From assembly GCF_003075045.1 (NCBI RefSeq), contig NZ_QCZD01000001.1, positions 1,266,967 to 1,330,966 of the forward strand: DNA of 64,000 nucleotides. The letters run 5' to 3'. A program made the translations under genes and the position numbers. This document shows, piece by piece, positions 33,891-42,409 of the stretch. Origin of the DNA: Maribacter litoralis (GTDB taxonomy: Bacteria > Bacteroidota > Bacteroidia > Flavobacteriales > Flavobacteriaceae). Below the pieces are notes generated by a model. That model searched no databases and was not told the origin of the DNA. It saw only the letters and a list, made by a program, of their open reading frames with translations. Position 1 is the stretch's first letter; each line of letters opens with the position of its first letter.

Positions 33891-34985
33891 ATGAAGAAGA
33901 TAATTGCACTCTTATCGCTGCTTTTTATAAGCACTCTTAGGGCACAAGACCCACCTCTAAAATTAGTAGTAGCTGGGTTGACCCATGGTCACGTTGGTTG
34001 GATATTAAGCAGGGAATCTAATACGGATATTAATATGATTGGTATTGTTGAACCTAACCAAAAACTGGCAAAAAAACTTTCAGATGAATTTGGCTTCTCT
34101 ATGGATATCGTTTTTAATTCTATGGATGAAATGTTACAAAATATTTCTCCGGATGCAGTTGCCGCCTTTGGCAATATTAAAGACCATTTACAAGTAGTAC
34201 AAGCCTGTGCCCCAAAAGGAATTCATGTAATGGTAGAAAAACCCTTAGCAACCACTTATGATGAAGCCCAGCAAATTAAAACACTAGCGGATAAACACAA
34301 TATACATGTGTTGACCAATTACGAAACTTCTTGGTACGAAACCAACGTAAAAGCGATCAGTATGTACCGGCAAGGAGATATAGGTGAATTAAGAAAAGTA
34401 ATTATTAGGGATGGTCACAAAGGACCTAAAAAAATTGGGGTACCCAATGAATTCTTAGAATGGTTGACCGACCCACAGTTAAATGGTGGTGGAGCAATTA
34501 CAGATTTCGGTTGCTATGGCGCCAACCTTATGACCTGGATCACGAAAGGCAAAAAACCTAATACAGTTACTGCGGTAACACAACAATTACAAAAAGAAAA
34601 CAATCCAAAAGTTGATGATGATGCCACTATTATTCTTACTTATGATAATGAGATGGCAATTTTAGAGCCCTCATGGAACTGGCCAATAGGTAGAAAAGAC
34701 ATGGAGCTCTATGGCACTAAAGGCGCTATATATTCCGATAACCCTACTCAGTTGAGACTTCGGTTGTCAAAAGGGTACAGCGATTATACCGAAGAAACAT
34801 TTCTATTAGGTGAGCGCAAAGAACCTTATAATGACCCGTTTGCAGTTTTTGCCGCAGTCATTAATGGCAGCCTTAAATTAGAGCCATACAATGTTTACTC
34901 GCTTGAGAATAATATGATAACAATGTTAATTCTTCAATCTGCCATAAACAGTGCAAAAAACGGAAAAACAATACAATTAAATTAA
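33891..34985 (+). CDS. Exported Gfo/Idh/MocA-family oxidoreductase
   Basis: A 364-residue NAD(P)-dependent oxidoreductase-like protein with a signal peptide (MKKIIALLSLLFISTLRAQD). In place of the usual GxGxxG loop it has VAGLTHGHVGWIL (residues 27-39). The catalytic EKP motif is intact (VEKPLATT, Lys117). The C-terminal alpha/beta domain contains GGGAITDFGCYGANLM. Exported Gfo/Idh enzymes generally carry a tightly bound nicotinamide cofactor and oxidise or epimerise sugars or polyols in the periplasm. It is 9 nt downstream of the histidine kinase and followed by a DUF2007 gene. Confidence 0.88.
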   Translation: MKKIIALLSLLFISTLRAQDPPLKLVVAGLTHGHVGWILSRESNTDINMIGIVEPNQKLAKKLSDEFGFSMDIVFNSMDEMLQNISPDAVAAFGNIKDHLQVVQACAPKGIHVMVEKPLATTYDEAQQIKTLADKHNIHVLTNYETSWYETNVKAISMYRQGDIGELRKVIIRDGHKGPKKIGVPNEFLEWLTDPQLNGGGAITDFGCYGANLMTWITKGKKPNTVTAVTQQLQKENNPKVDDDATIILTYDNEMAILEPSWNWPIGRKDMELYGTKGAIYSDNPTQLRLRLSKGYSDYTEETFLLGERKEPYNDPFAVFAAVINGSLKLEPYNVYSLENNMITMLILQSAINSAKNGKTIQLN

Positions 34986-34992
34986 ACTATTA

Positions 34993-35214
34993 ATGAACAC
35001 AAATTATACAAAAGTATTCGGTGGTAATAAAATAGAAGCTCAAAGAATAGAGCTTGCTTTAAAAGATAATAACATTGAACCTATTCTTAAAGATGAAACA
35101 GCATCTGCAAGACTGGCAGGTTTCGGTTCTCCTTTACCTGAATTAATTGAAATATATGTCCATAAAGATGAAGAAAACAAAGCTTTAAGTATTATTGCTC
35201 AACACAATAATTAA
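34993..35214 (+). CDS. DUF2007 domain protein
   Basis: A 73-residue protein with the DUF2007 pattern (VFGGNKIEAQRIELALKDNNIEPILKD, then a hydrophobic strand and VHKDEENKAL), a ferredoxin-like fold sometimes described as a putative signal-transducing protein related to the PII superfamily. It follows the Gfo/Idh gene by 7 nt and ends that operon (terminator at 35219). Function unknown. Confidence 0.85.
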   Translation: MNTNYTKVFGGNKIEAQRIELALKDNNIEPILKDETASARLAGFGSPLPELIEIYVHKDEENKALSIIAQHNN

Positions 35215-35218
35215 AATT

Positions 35219-35246
35219 AAAAGCCTCCTTATCAGGAGGCTTTTTT
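35219..35246 (+). terminator. Rho-independent terminator after the DUF2007 gene
   Basis: AAAAGCCTCC / GGAGGCTTTT, loop TTATCA, followed by T-run. Confidence 0.88.
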
Positions 35247-35266
35247 AATTGATATGTTTTCAAAAT

Positions 35267-36202
35267 CTACCCTTTGCTCAAAGGTGTAATTTCTAGTTTT
35301 CTAAACTCTACCGGCCCGTGGTCTCCTTGTATCATTATTGGTCCTGCTTCAGCCTCATTATTATCCAAGGCTCCGCCGGTCATTGCTTCTATATTTTGAT
35401 TAGAGATAATGGTTTTACCGTTGGCAACAATAGTAACCCTTCTTCCAATCAATGTAATATCATACGATTGCCACTCCCCTGCTTGCTTGGCAGCGTTTTC
35501 GTTTGGTGTCAACAATCCGTAGATACCTCCAAAATAAATCGAAGATGGTTCTAAACCTATATTATCAGCTATTTGTACCTCGTAACGACCTCTTAAATAC
35601 AGACCGCTATTACTACCTTTGGGATATCTAAATTCTGCTTGTAATTTAAAATCCTTGAACTTCTCTTCTGAAACTAAATTAACACCAGACTTAGAGCTTG
35701 TTAATATACCATCTATTACCGTCCATTGATTACCTGGTTTAATTATCCAACCCTTTAGGTTTTTACCATTGAATAATTTGACCGTCTTACCTTCTTTTGC
35801 TTTTTCATAATAAGGTAATTTTGGTGACTTTGTCGCTGTCCAATTATAGGTTTTACCATCCACATAAATCATGGTGCCCTCCAATCCTTCTCCAAATATT
35901 TTTCCTTCAAACTCCATATCAGAAGCACCTGGCTCCCATTGCGGTGGTATTTCAAAAGAAAATAAATCTCCATGTTTTTCAATCTCCGCAACTGGTCTAG
36001 CACTACCGAATGCATACGTAAATCTACCTATCAAGGTATTGGTACCCGAGTGGCGAATTTCTAACCAAGAGGGTAATTTTTCGCCTTCTTGATCTATGGT
36101 CAAATTCCATTTACCTTCTAATGGGTGACCTTCTTGCCCCTGTAATAAAGTTAAATTAAAAGCCATCAAAAAGATGAAGGCAGCTGTTTTAATAGTATTC
36201 AT
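35267..36202 (-). CDS. DUF1080 domain protein (3-keto-disaccharide hydrolase family)
   Basis: A 311-residue exported protein. Signal peptide MNTIKTAAFIFLMAFNLTLLQGQ; ATG 36202 was chosen because the longer frame to 36268 adds a stretch with no signal character. An N-terminal beta domain precedes the DUF1080 jelly-roll (about residues 120-310), recognisable by KLFNGKNLKGWI, GSNSGLYLRGRYEVQI and the C-terminal HGPVEFRKLEITPL. DUF1080 proteins include hydrolases of 3-keto-glycosides. It is divergent from the large cytochrome gene, with 196 nt between their starts, and no terminator is visible on its side. Confidence 0.85.
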   Translation of the reverse strand: MNTIKTAAFIFLMAFNLTLLQGQEGHPLEGKWNLTIDQEGEKLPSWLEIRHSGTNTLIGRFTYAFGSARPVAEIEKHGDLFSFEIPPQWEPGASDMEFEGKIFGEGLEGTMIYVDGKTYNWTATKSPKLPYYEKAKEGKTVKLFNGKNLKGWIIKPGNQWTVIDGILTSSKSGVNLVSEEKFKDFKLQAEFRYPKGSNSGLYLRGRYEVQIADNIGLEPSSIYFGGIYGLLTPNENAAKQAGEWQSYDITLIGRRVTIVANGKTIISNQNIEAMTGGALDNNEAEAGPIMIQGDHGPVEFRKLEITPLSKG

Positions 36203-36346
36203 ATAAATATTGGTTTGATAAGTAATCAAATATAAAGTAACTTTTAAACTCCCTTTCTTAACATTCAATTAAATTATGCCCAAATGCCAAATTGATAAAT
36301 CTATACCATATATGGTTAATAATTTAACTAGAATTCAATTTCTTTC

Positions 36347-36375
36347 TTGATTATCTACATTATTCGCTACTTTTA
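36347..36375 (+). promoter_or_regulatory. Candidate promoter of the large cytochrome gene
   Basis: TTG (36347-36349), 18 nt, then TACTTTTA (36368-36375), which matches seven of eight positions of TAnnTTTG at canonical spacing. The ATG is 23 nt downstream. Confidence 0.5.
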
Positions 36376-36398
36376 AAATATTATTCAACCAAACAACA

Positions 36399-39300
36399 AT
36401 GACAATTTTTAAAAAATTCCTTTTTGGGATAGCTTCCCTATTATTTTTCTGTGCATCATGTGTAAACAAAAAACCTATTGAAATACCACTGACTATTGAG
36501 CAGGATAGTACTGACCTCATTGAAATGGCAAAACTTGCCCGAGAAACAATTACCGCTAAAGTAGCAGACGGACTAGAACTTAGCTTATGGGCTTCAGATT
36601 CTTTGGCACCAGATCCTATTGCCATGGATATTGATGATGAAGGCAATGTATATATAACGCGTTCCAACAGAAATAAAAACTCTGAATTTGATATTCGCGG
36701 ACATAGAGATTGGATGACGGAATCCATTGCTCTAGAATCAGTTGAAGACAGAAGGGCCTTTCTACACAAAACCTTTGCTCCTGAACTTAGTAAGGAAAAT
36801 GAGTGGTTTCCTGATCTAAACAACGATAGCATTCATGATTGGCATGATCTTGCCGTAGAAAAAGATGAAATTTGGATGTTACAAGATACAGATAACGATG
36901 GCATCGCCGATATTTCAACACAAATCATGAATGATTTTAATGATGAAATTAACGATCAAGCGGGTGCTCTTTTAGTCCGCGACGAAGATGTTTTTGTTGG
37001 TATCGGTCCTGGTATGTACCGATTGACGGACACTAACGGAGATAAAATTTTGGATGAGAAAACAAGCATTGCCGATGGTTTTGCCGTTCATATCGGTTTT
37101 AGCGGTCATGGCATGTCTGGCGCCATTGAAGGTCCAGATGGTAAAATATATTGGGGTATTGGTGATATTGGCGCAAATATTACCACTGTCGATGGTGAAA
37201 ACCACAAATATCCGAACGAAGGTATTATCGTAAGAAGTAATCCTGATGGTACCGATTTTGAAGTTTTTGCCCACGGGTTGCGTAATACCCATGAATTTGT
37301 TTTTGATGCTTACGGAAATATTATTTCATCGGATAATGACGGAGACCACAAAGGAGAAAGTGAACGCTTGGTTCATATTGTAGAAGGATCTGATGCCGGA
37401 TGGCGAGCAAACTGGCAATATGGAAAGTATACCGATCCAAAAAACAACGGCTATAATGTATGGATGGATGAAAAACTTTTTACTCCTCGTTGGGATGGCC
37501 AGGCCGCATATATTATGCCACCTATTCAAAATTTTCATAACGGACCAACAGGAATGAGATATAACCCAGGCACGGCATTGGGTAAAAAATGGCAAGATAA
37601 ATTCTTTTTAGTCGAGTTCGTAGGTGACCCAAGTAGATCACATATTTGGTCTTTTGATCTAAAACCTAAAGGTGCTTCTTTTGAACTGAATACCGATGAA
37701 TCAATTTTATCGGGAGTGTTACCTACGGGTATTGATTTTGGACCAGACGGAGCATTATACCTTGCCGATTGGGTAAATGGCTGGGGAAGCAAAGATTACG
37801 GTAGAGTTTGGAAATTAGACGTTACCGAAGAAAACAATGATCTAGAACAGGAACGGTTGAAAACCCAACAATTAATGACGCTTGATTATGAAGACCAAAA
37901 AACCGATAGTTTGGTATCTTTATTGTCCTACAGCGACATGAGAATTCGCCAAAAAGCTCAATTTGAACTTGCCAATAGAACATTTTGGGGCTTTAGAGCG
38001 TTAGAAAAAGCCCTTACGGAAGAAGAAAACCAATTTGCCCGCATACATGCAATTTGGGGCATTGGTCAAATCGCGGCTAATGATAAAGATGATGCAGAAC
38101 CATTGCTTCAACTATTAAACGACGATGACCCCGAAATTATAGCACAAAGTGTGAAGGTGCTGGGTGATTTAAGATACGAGAAAGCAGCAGATACTTTAGT
38201 ATCATTAACCTCCCATGAAAATGATAGAGTAAAGTTCTTTGCCGCCCAAGCATTGGGAAGATTAAAATATGAAAATGCCGTTGAGCCTTTATTAGCGATG
38301 ATCGAAGCAAATAATGACCAAGATCTTTATTTGAGACATGCTGCAGTTTTAGCGCTTTCAAGAATTGGCAATGCCGAACCGTTACTTGCATTGGCCAATA
38401 GTGAAAATAGAAGTTTACGTATAGCTGCAGTTTTAGTGCTCAGAAAACTACAAGAACCAAAAATTTCAATATTCTTATCTGATCAAGATGAATATATTGT
38501 AACGGAAACTGCCCGTGCCATTAATGACGACCTTTCAATTGAAACGGCTTTACCCGCATTGGCAGCAACACTTAACGATGAGAGATTTACTTCTGAACCT
38601 TTGTTGCGAAGAGCAATAAATGCAGCATTGCGCGTTGGTGGTGAAGATCAGCTAGAAATGCTAATCAATTTCGCGAAACGAAAAGGTGTTTCAAGTAATT
38701 TACGTGGCGAGGCTCTTGCTGCCTTGGGCACATGGAACAACCCATCTCTTTTAGATCGTGTAGATGGCAGATACCGTGGTGAAATTGTTAGGGAAAACAG
38801 TCAGTTAGAGGACAAAATTAAAAAAGACATTCCAGCATTTCTTAAGGAACGTCAACCAGAAATTTTAATTGGTATTGCCAAAACCTTAAGTGCCGTAGGT
38901 ATAACCGATTATAATGATGAATTGTTCTATATTTTTAAATCGAACAAATCGCCAGAGGTGCGTGCAACGGTATTAAATACACTTGGTCAATTGCAATACC
39001 ATAAAATGGAAGCTGCCATGTCTATTGGTATGCAAGATAGCAATGAAGAAGTAAGAACTGCCGCTGTGGGGCTTTTAGCGCAATTGAACATTCCAAAAGA
39101 GAAACTACCCAACATTGTAGAGCCGATTTTTAAGCGCGGCTCAATATCCGAACAACAAAGAATGTTAGATGTTCTAGGCGACCTACCTGACGAAAACAGT
39201 AATGCCCTATTGACCAATTTAATTGACAAGGCTAGTAAAGACCAGTTAAAACAAGGTATTTTATTAGATCTTATGGAAGCGGTGAAAGCTACCGAAAATC

Positions 39301-39830
39301 CGTCATTGATCGCACAATTGGAGAAACTTAAAAGAGCGGGGTATTCAGCCGATTCTTTTCAAGAAACACTTTACGGTGGTAACTGGTGGGCAGGTAGATC
39401 TGTCTTTAATAACAACCCTACCGCGCAATGTGTACGTTGCCATGCAGTAAATGGTTCTGGTGGTGAAGTTGGTCCGGCATTGGATAATATTGGTAATATC
39501 TTAAACAGACAACAAATACTGGAAGCCCTTATTGAACCAAGCGTAAGACTTGCTCCTGGTTATGGCACCGTAACCATTACCTTGAAAGACGGACAAGAGG
39601 TAAAAGGTGTTCTTATCGAAGAAAACGATAAGGAAATTTTATTGAGAACTTCTGAGGCCGAGCCATTGGAAATACCCTTAATGAGAATTGCCAAAAGAGA
39701 AAACTCTATGTCGGCAATGCCAGCAATGGGGCGTATGATATCAAGAAGAGAACTTCGCGACCTCATTCAATATCTATCCTCTTTAAAGAATAAAAAGCGG
39801 ATTATTGAAGGAGAAGATAAAGAAGTGTAA
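36399..39830 (+). CDS. Large PVC-type heme-binding dehydrogenase with HEAT repeats
   Basis: A 1143-residue lipoprotein (signal LFFCASC, Cys near 22). The N-terminal part (about residues 45-450) looks like the beta-propeller of putative membrane-bound dehydrogenases (PDPIAMDIDDEGNVYITR, HGLRNTHEFVFDAYGN, PTGIDFGPDGALYLADW). The middle (about 500-960) is a run of PBS-lyase HEAT-like repeats, and the C-terminus is a monohaem c-type cytochrome with CVRCH (Cys1011, Cys1014, His1015) followed by GGEVGPALDNIGNILNRQ. The architecture is the PVC-type heme-binding CxxCH family. It probably passes electrons from sugar oxidation to the respiratory chain. Next to DUF1080, which supports a glycoside-oxidation role. 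Confidence 0.88.
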   Translation: MTIFKKFLFGIASLLFFCASCVNKKPIEIPLTIEQDSTDLIEMAKLARETITAKVADGLELSLWASDSLAPDPIAMDIDDEGNVYITRSNRNKNSEFDIRGHRDWMTESIALESVEDRRAFLHKTFAPELSKENEWFPDLNNDSIHDWHDLAVEKDEIWMLQDTDNDGIADISTQIMNDFNDEINDQAGALLVRDEDVFVGIGPGMYRLTDTNGDKILDEKTSIADGFAVHIGFSGHGMSGAIEGPDGKIYWGIGDIGANITTVDGENHKYPNEGIIVRSNPDGTDFEVFAHGLRNTHEFVFDAYGNIISSDNDGDHKGESERLVHIVEGSDAGWRANWQYGKYTDPKNNGYNVWMDEKLFTPRWDGQAAYIMPPIQNFHNGPTGMRYNPGTALGKKWQDKFFLVEFVGDPSRSHIWSFDLKPKGASFELNTDESILSGVLPTGIDFGPDGALYLADWVNGWGSKDYGRVWKLDVTEENNDLEQERLKTQQLMTLDYEDQKTDSLVSLLSYSDMRIRQKAQFELANRTFWGFRALEKALTEEENQFARIHAIWGIGQIAANDKDDAEPLLQLLNDDDPEIIAQSVKVLGDLRYEKAADTLVSLTSHENDRVKFFAAQALGRLKYENAVEPLLAMIEANNDQDLYLRHAAVLALSRIGNAEPLLALANSENRSLRIAAVLVLRKLQEPKISIFLSDQDEYIVTETARAINDDLSIETALPALAATLNDERFTSEPLLRRAINAALRVGGEDQLEMLINFAKRKGVSSNLRGEALAALGTWNNPSLLDRVDGRYRGEIVRENSQLEDKIKKDIPAFLKERQPEILIGIAKTLSAVGITDYNDELFYIFKSNKSPEVRATVLNTLGQLQYHKMEAAMSIGMQDSNEEVRTAAVGLLAQLNIPKEKLPNIVEPIFKRGSISEQQRMLDVLGDLPDENSNALLTNLIDKASKDQLKQGILLDLMEAVKATENPSLIAQLEKLKRAGYSADSFQETLYGGNWWAGRSVFNNNPTAQCVRCHAVNGSGGEVGPALDNIGNILNRQQILEALIEPSVRLAPGYGTVTITLKDGQEVKGVLIEENDKEILLRTSEAEPLEIPLMRIAKRENSMSAMPAMGRMISRRELRDLIQYLSSLKNKKRIIEGEDKEV

Positions 39831-39831
39831 T

Positions 39832-40773
39832 CTACAAAGAGGAAAGTTCTGCTTTCCTCTTATTAAATTCACTCATAATATCATTAACAATTTCGCCTGC
39901 TGGTTTTATATCATGTATCAAAGCCGATACCTGACCTATTTCTAACTCGCCATCTTCCAAATCACCTAAAAACATGCCTTTTTTGGCGCGACCTCTACCT
40001 AATAAAGCCTTTAATTCTTCGGTAGTCGCTCCTTCAGCGTATGCTTGTTGTACTTTGTTGTAAAATGTATTCTTCACCAACCGAACAGGTGCCAGTTCTT
40101 TTAATGTTAAATGCGTAGCTCCTTCTTTCGCATCAACGACTACCTGTTTAAAGTTCATGTGGTTAGATGCTTCTTCGCTAGCAACAAACCTGCTACCAAC
40201 CTGCACGCCGTCTGCACCTAAAACCATTGCTGCGAGCATCGCTTTACCGTTAGCTATACCACCCGCTGCTATTAAAGGTATTTGAATATGTTCTTTCACC
40301 GCAGGAATCAAAACCATGGTTGTAGTTTCATCTCGTCCATTATGCCCGCCCGCTTCAAAGCCTTCTGCTACAATTGCATCTACACCTGCTTCCTGCGCTT
40401 TCAATGCAAATTTTAAGCTACTGACTACATGTACAACGGTAATTCCTTTTTCCTTTAAAAAGGATGTCCACGTTTTAGGATTTCCTGCTGATGTAAATAC
40501 AATTTTCACATCCTCCTCAATAATAATATCCATCAATTTGTCAAGGTCAGGATACAACATAGGAATATTAACCCCAAAAGGCTTAGTAGTAGCTTTTTTA
40601 CATTTTTGAATATGCTCTCGTAAAACATCAGGATACATGCTACCGGCTCCAATTATACCTAAACCACCAGCATTAGATACAGCACTGGCAAGCCGCCAGC
40701 CGCTGGTCCAAATCATTCCTCCTTGAATAATAGGAAATTCTATCTTGAAAAGTTCTGTAATTCTATTTTGCAT
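39832..40773 (-). CDS. Nitronate monooxygenase / 2-nitropropane dioxygenase-like FMN enzyme
   Basis: A 313-residue TIM-barrel flavoprotein. Family cues: IQGGMIWTSGWRLASAVSNAGGLGIIGAGS near the N-terminus, EGFEAGGHNGRDE with the conserved His region, PLIAAGGIANGKAMLAAMVLGADGVQVGSRF (phosphate-binding loop for FMN). Related FabK-type enoyl-ACP reductases share the fold, so either nitronate oxidation or enoyl reduction is possible; the EAGGH motif is shared by both. Its stop is 1 nt from the cytochrome stop on the other strand. A palindrome of unknown role lies 80 nt upstream. Confidence 0.85.
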   Translation of the reverse strand: MQNRITELFKIEFPIIQGGMIWTSGWRLASAVSNAGGLGIIGAGSMYPDVLREHIQKCKKATTKPFGVNIPMLYPDLDKLMDIIIEEDVKIVFTSAGNPKTWTSFLKEKGITVVHVVSSLKFALKAQEAGVDAIVAEGFEAGGHNGRDETTTMVLIPAVKEHIQIPLIAAGGIANGKAMLAAMVLGADGVQVGSRFVASEEASNHMNFKQVVVDAKEGATHLTLKELAPVRLVKNTFYNKVQQAYAEGATTEELKALLGRGRAKKGMFLGDLEDGELEIGQVSALIHDIKPAGEIVNDIMSEFNKRKAELSSL

Positions 40774-40853
40774 GTTTTATAGGACTTACCTTGATGAATT
40801 TCAGCAAGGCATTGTAATGAACAGTTGAATTAGATAATAATCTAAGTGTAGTA

Positions 40854-40884
40854 AACTTAAATCTCGATAATTGAGATTTAAGTT
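40854..40884. repeat. 12-bp perfect inverted repeat between mnmA and the nitronate monooxygenase gene
   Basis: AACTTAAATCTC and GAGATTTAAGTT flank a 7-nt loop. With one bulge the stem extends to AGTA/ACT. It lacks a T-run on either strand, so it is not a typical terminator. It lies 81 nt upstream of the 40773 start and 46 nt downstream of the mnmA stop. Confidence 0.6.
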
Positions 40885-40929
40885 ACTTTCTAAAGATACT
40901 ATTATACCCTTTAAAATGTAAAATGATGG

Positions 40930-42120
40930 TTAAGAAATTACCCCAGAACCTATTAAATCATCTTCTAAATACCACGCCACAAATTGACCTTCTGTTATTG
41001 CGGACTGCATTTCTTCGAAGTCTACATACATTCCACCTTCAACCCTATAAATAGTAGCATCCTGTAATTCTTGACGGTACCTAATACGCGCTTTCACTGT
41101 TAGTTTCTCATCAATATTCAATGCCAGATCTTCACGTACCCAATGGATCTCTTCGTCCTTTACAAATAATGTTCTTCTATATAAACCTGGGTGAGATTTA
41201 CCTTGACCCGTATAAATGATATTTTCGTTAACATCGGTATCTATTACAAATAAAGGTTCTTTTGTACCGCCTACATGTAACCCTTTGCGCTGCCCTTTTG
41301 TAAAATAATGTGCACCCTGATGCTCACCAACTATTTTACCATCGGATAAATGATACACCGGTTTTTCGGCATAATATGCCAGTTCAGATTTTTTATCATT
41401 AAAATTGGGAGTAGCTCTCTCATATACATCAAAGCCGGCAGGCACCTCAACAATTTTACCTGTCTTTGGCTTCAACTGTTGTTGCAAAAATTCGGGCAGT
41501 CTTACTTTACCTATAAAACAGAGACCTTGAGAATCTTTTTTATCTGCAGTGATCAAATTCATTTTTGCCGCAATTTCCCTTACCTGCGGTTTAGTCAATT
41601 CGCCTATTGGAAATAGAGTTTTAGATAATTGCTCTTGCGAAAGTTGACATAAGAAATAAGATTGGTCTTTATTACCATCTTTTCCTGCCAATAACTGATA
41701 GGTTTCAGAACCATCTTCATTTTGCAAAGTACCTTTTCTACAATAATGACCTGTAGCTACATAATCTGCCCCTAATTGCATGGCTATTTTCATAAAGACA
41801 TCAAATTTGATTTCCCTATTACATAATACATCAGGGTTTGGAGTACGGCCCATCTCATATTCCTTGAACATATAATCAACAATACGTTCTTTATACTCGG
41901 CACTTAAATCCACGGTTTGAAACGGTATACCCAATTTCTCCGCTACGATCAATGCATCATTACTATCCTCTAACCATGGGCACTCTTCAGATATCGTTAC
42001 CGAATCATCATGCCAATTCTTCATAAACAAGCCAATAACATCATATCCTTGCTCTTTTAACAAGTATGCCGCTACACTTGAATCTACTCCTCCAGAAAGT
42101 CCTATTACTACTTTTTTCAT
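40930..42120 (-). CDS. mnmA: tRNA-specific 2-thiouridylase MnmA
   Basis: A 396-residue enzyme that thiolates U34 of Lys, Glu and Gln tRNAs. PP-loop GLSGGVDSS at residues 7-15, catalytic Cys100 in [12 protein letters not shown] and the second catalytic Cys201 in GLCFIGK are all present. A C-terminal beta domain (about 285-396) contacts the tRNA. Length is typical for the family. The cofactor route (IscS, TusA-E) is not in the window. An exact -7 element lies 19 nt upstream. Confidence 0.96.
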   Translation of the reverse strand: MKKVVIGLSGGVDSSVAAYLLKEQGYDVIGLFMKNWHDDSVTISEECPWLEDSNDALIVAEKLGIPFQTVDLSAEYKERIVDYMFKEYEMGRTPNPDVLCNREIKFDVFMKIAMQLGADYVATGHYCRKGTLQNEDGSETYQLLAGKDGNKDQSYFLCQLSQEQLSKTLFPIGELTKPQVREIAAKMNLITADKKDSQGLCFIGKVRLPEFLQQQLKPKTGKIVEVPAGFDVYERATPNFNDKKSELAYYAEKPVYHLSDGKIVGEHQGAHYFTKGQRKGLHVGGTKEPLFVIDTDVNENIIYTGQGKSHPGLYRRTLFVKDEEIHWVREDLALNIDEKLTVKARIRYRQELQDATIYRVEGGMYVDFEEMQSAITEGQFVAWYLEDDLIGSGVIS

Positions 42121-42139
42121 CTCTACATCTTGGTCGCAA

Positions 42140-42147
42140 CAAAATTA
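42140..42147 (-). promoter_or_regulatory. -7 promoter element of mnmA
   Basis: Reads TAATTTTG on the minus strand (exact TAnnTTTG), 19 nt before the mnmA start. No TTG at the usual distance. Confidence 0.45.
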
Positions 42148-42409
42148 CAAAATTTCATTACAAAGTCAGTTTTTTTCAATTTATGCGTACCCAATATTCA
42201 TTTAATGAGAATATGTAAAAAGTTTGAAGTCCAACAGATAGAATAGCTACTGAATCTTTTTTAATTAAAAATATTTTGTTAAACTTTTTTAAAAATTAAT
42301 TAAACAAAATTAATATAATGTACTTTTAAATGCACTTAAATAACAATTAATCAATTAATTTATGTTTTACTTATCTTAAATTTAATTAAACATTCCTAAA
42401 AACACAGTT

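Noticed and set aside
36335-36832. 165-residue frame on the minus strand overlapping the start of the cytochrome gene
   Set aside because: Its frame runs across the proposed promoter and the signal-peptide region of a well-supported gene; composition is Ser/Leu-rich shadow-like.
39837-39861. 10-bp hairpin between two convergent stops
   Set aside because: No T-run on either strand, and most of it is coding for the last residues of the flavoenzyme. Termination could not be supported.
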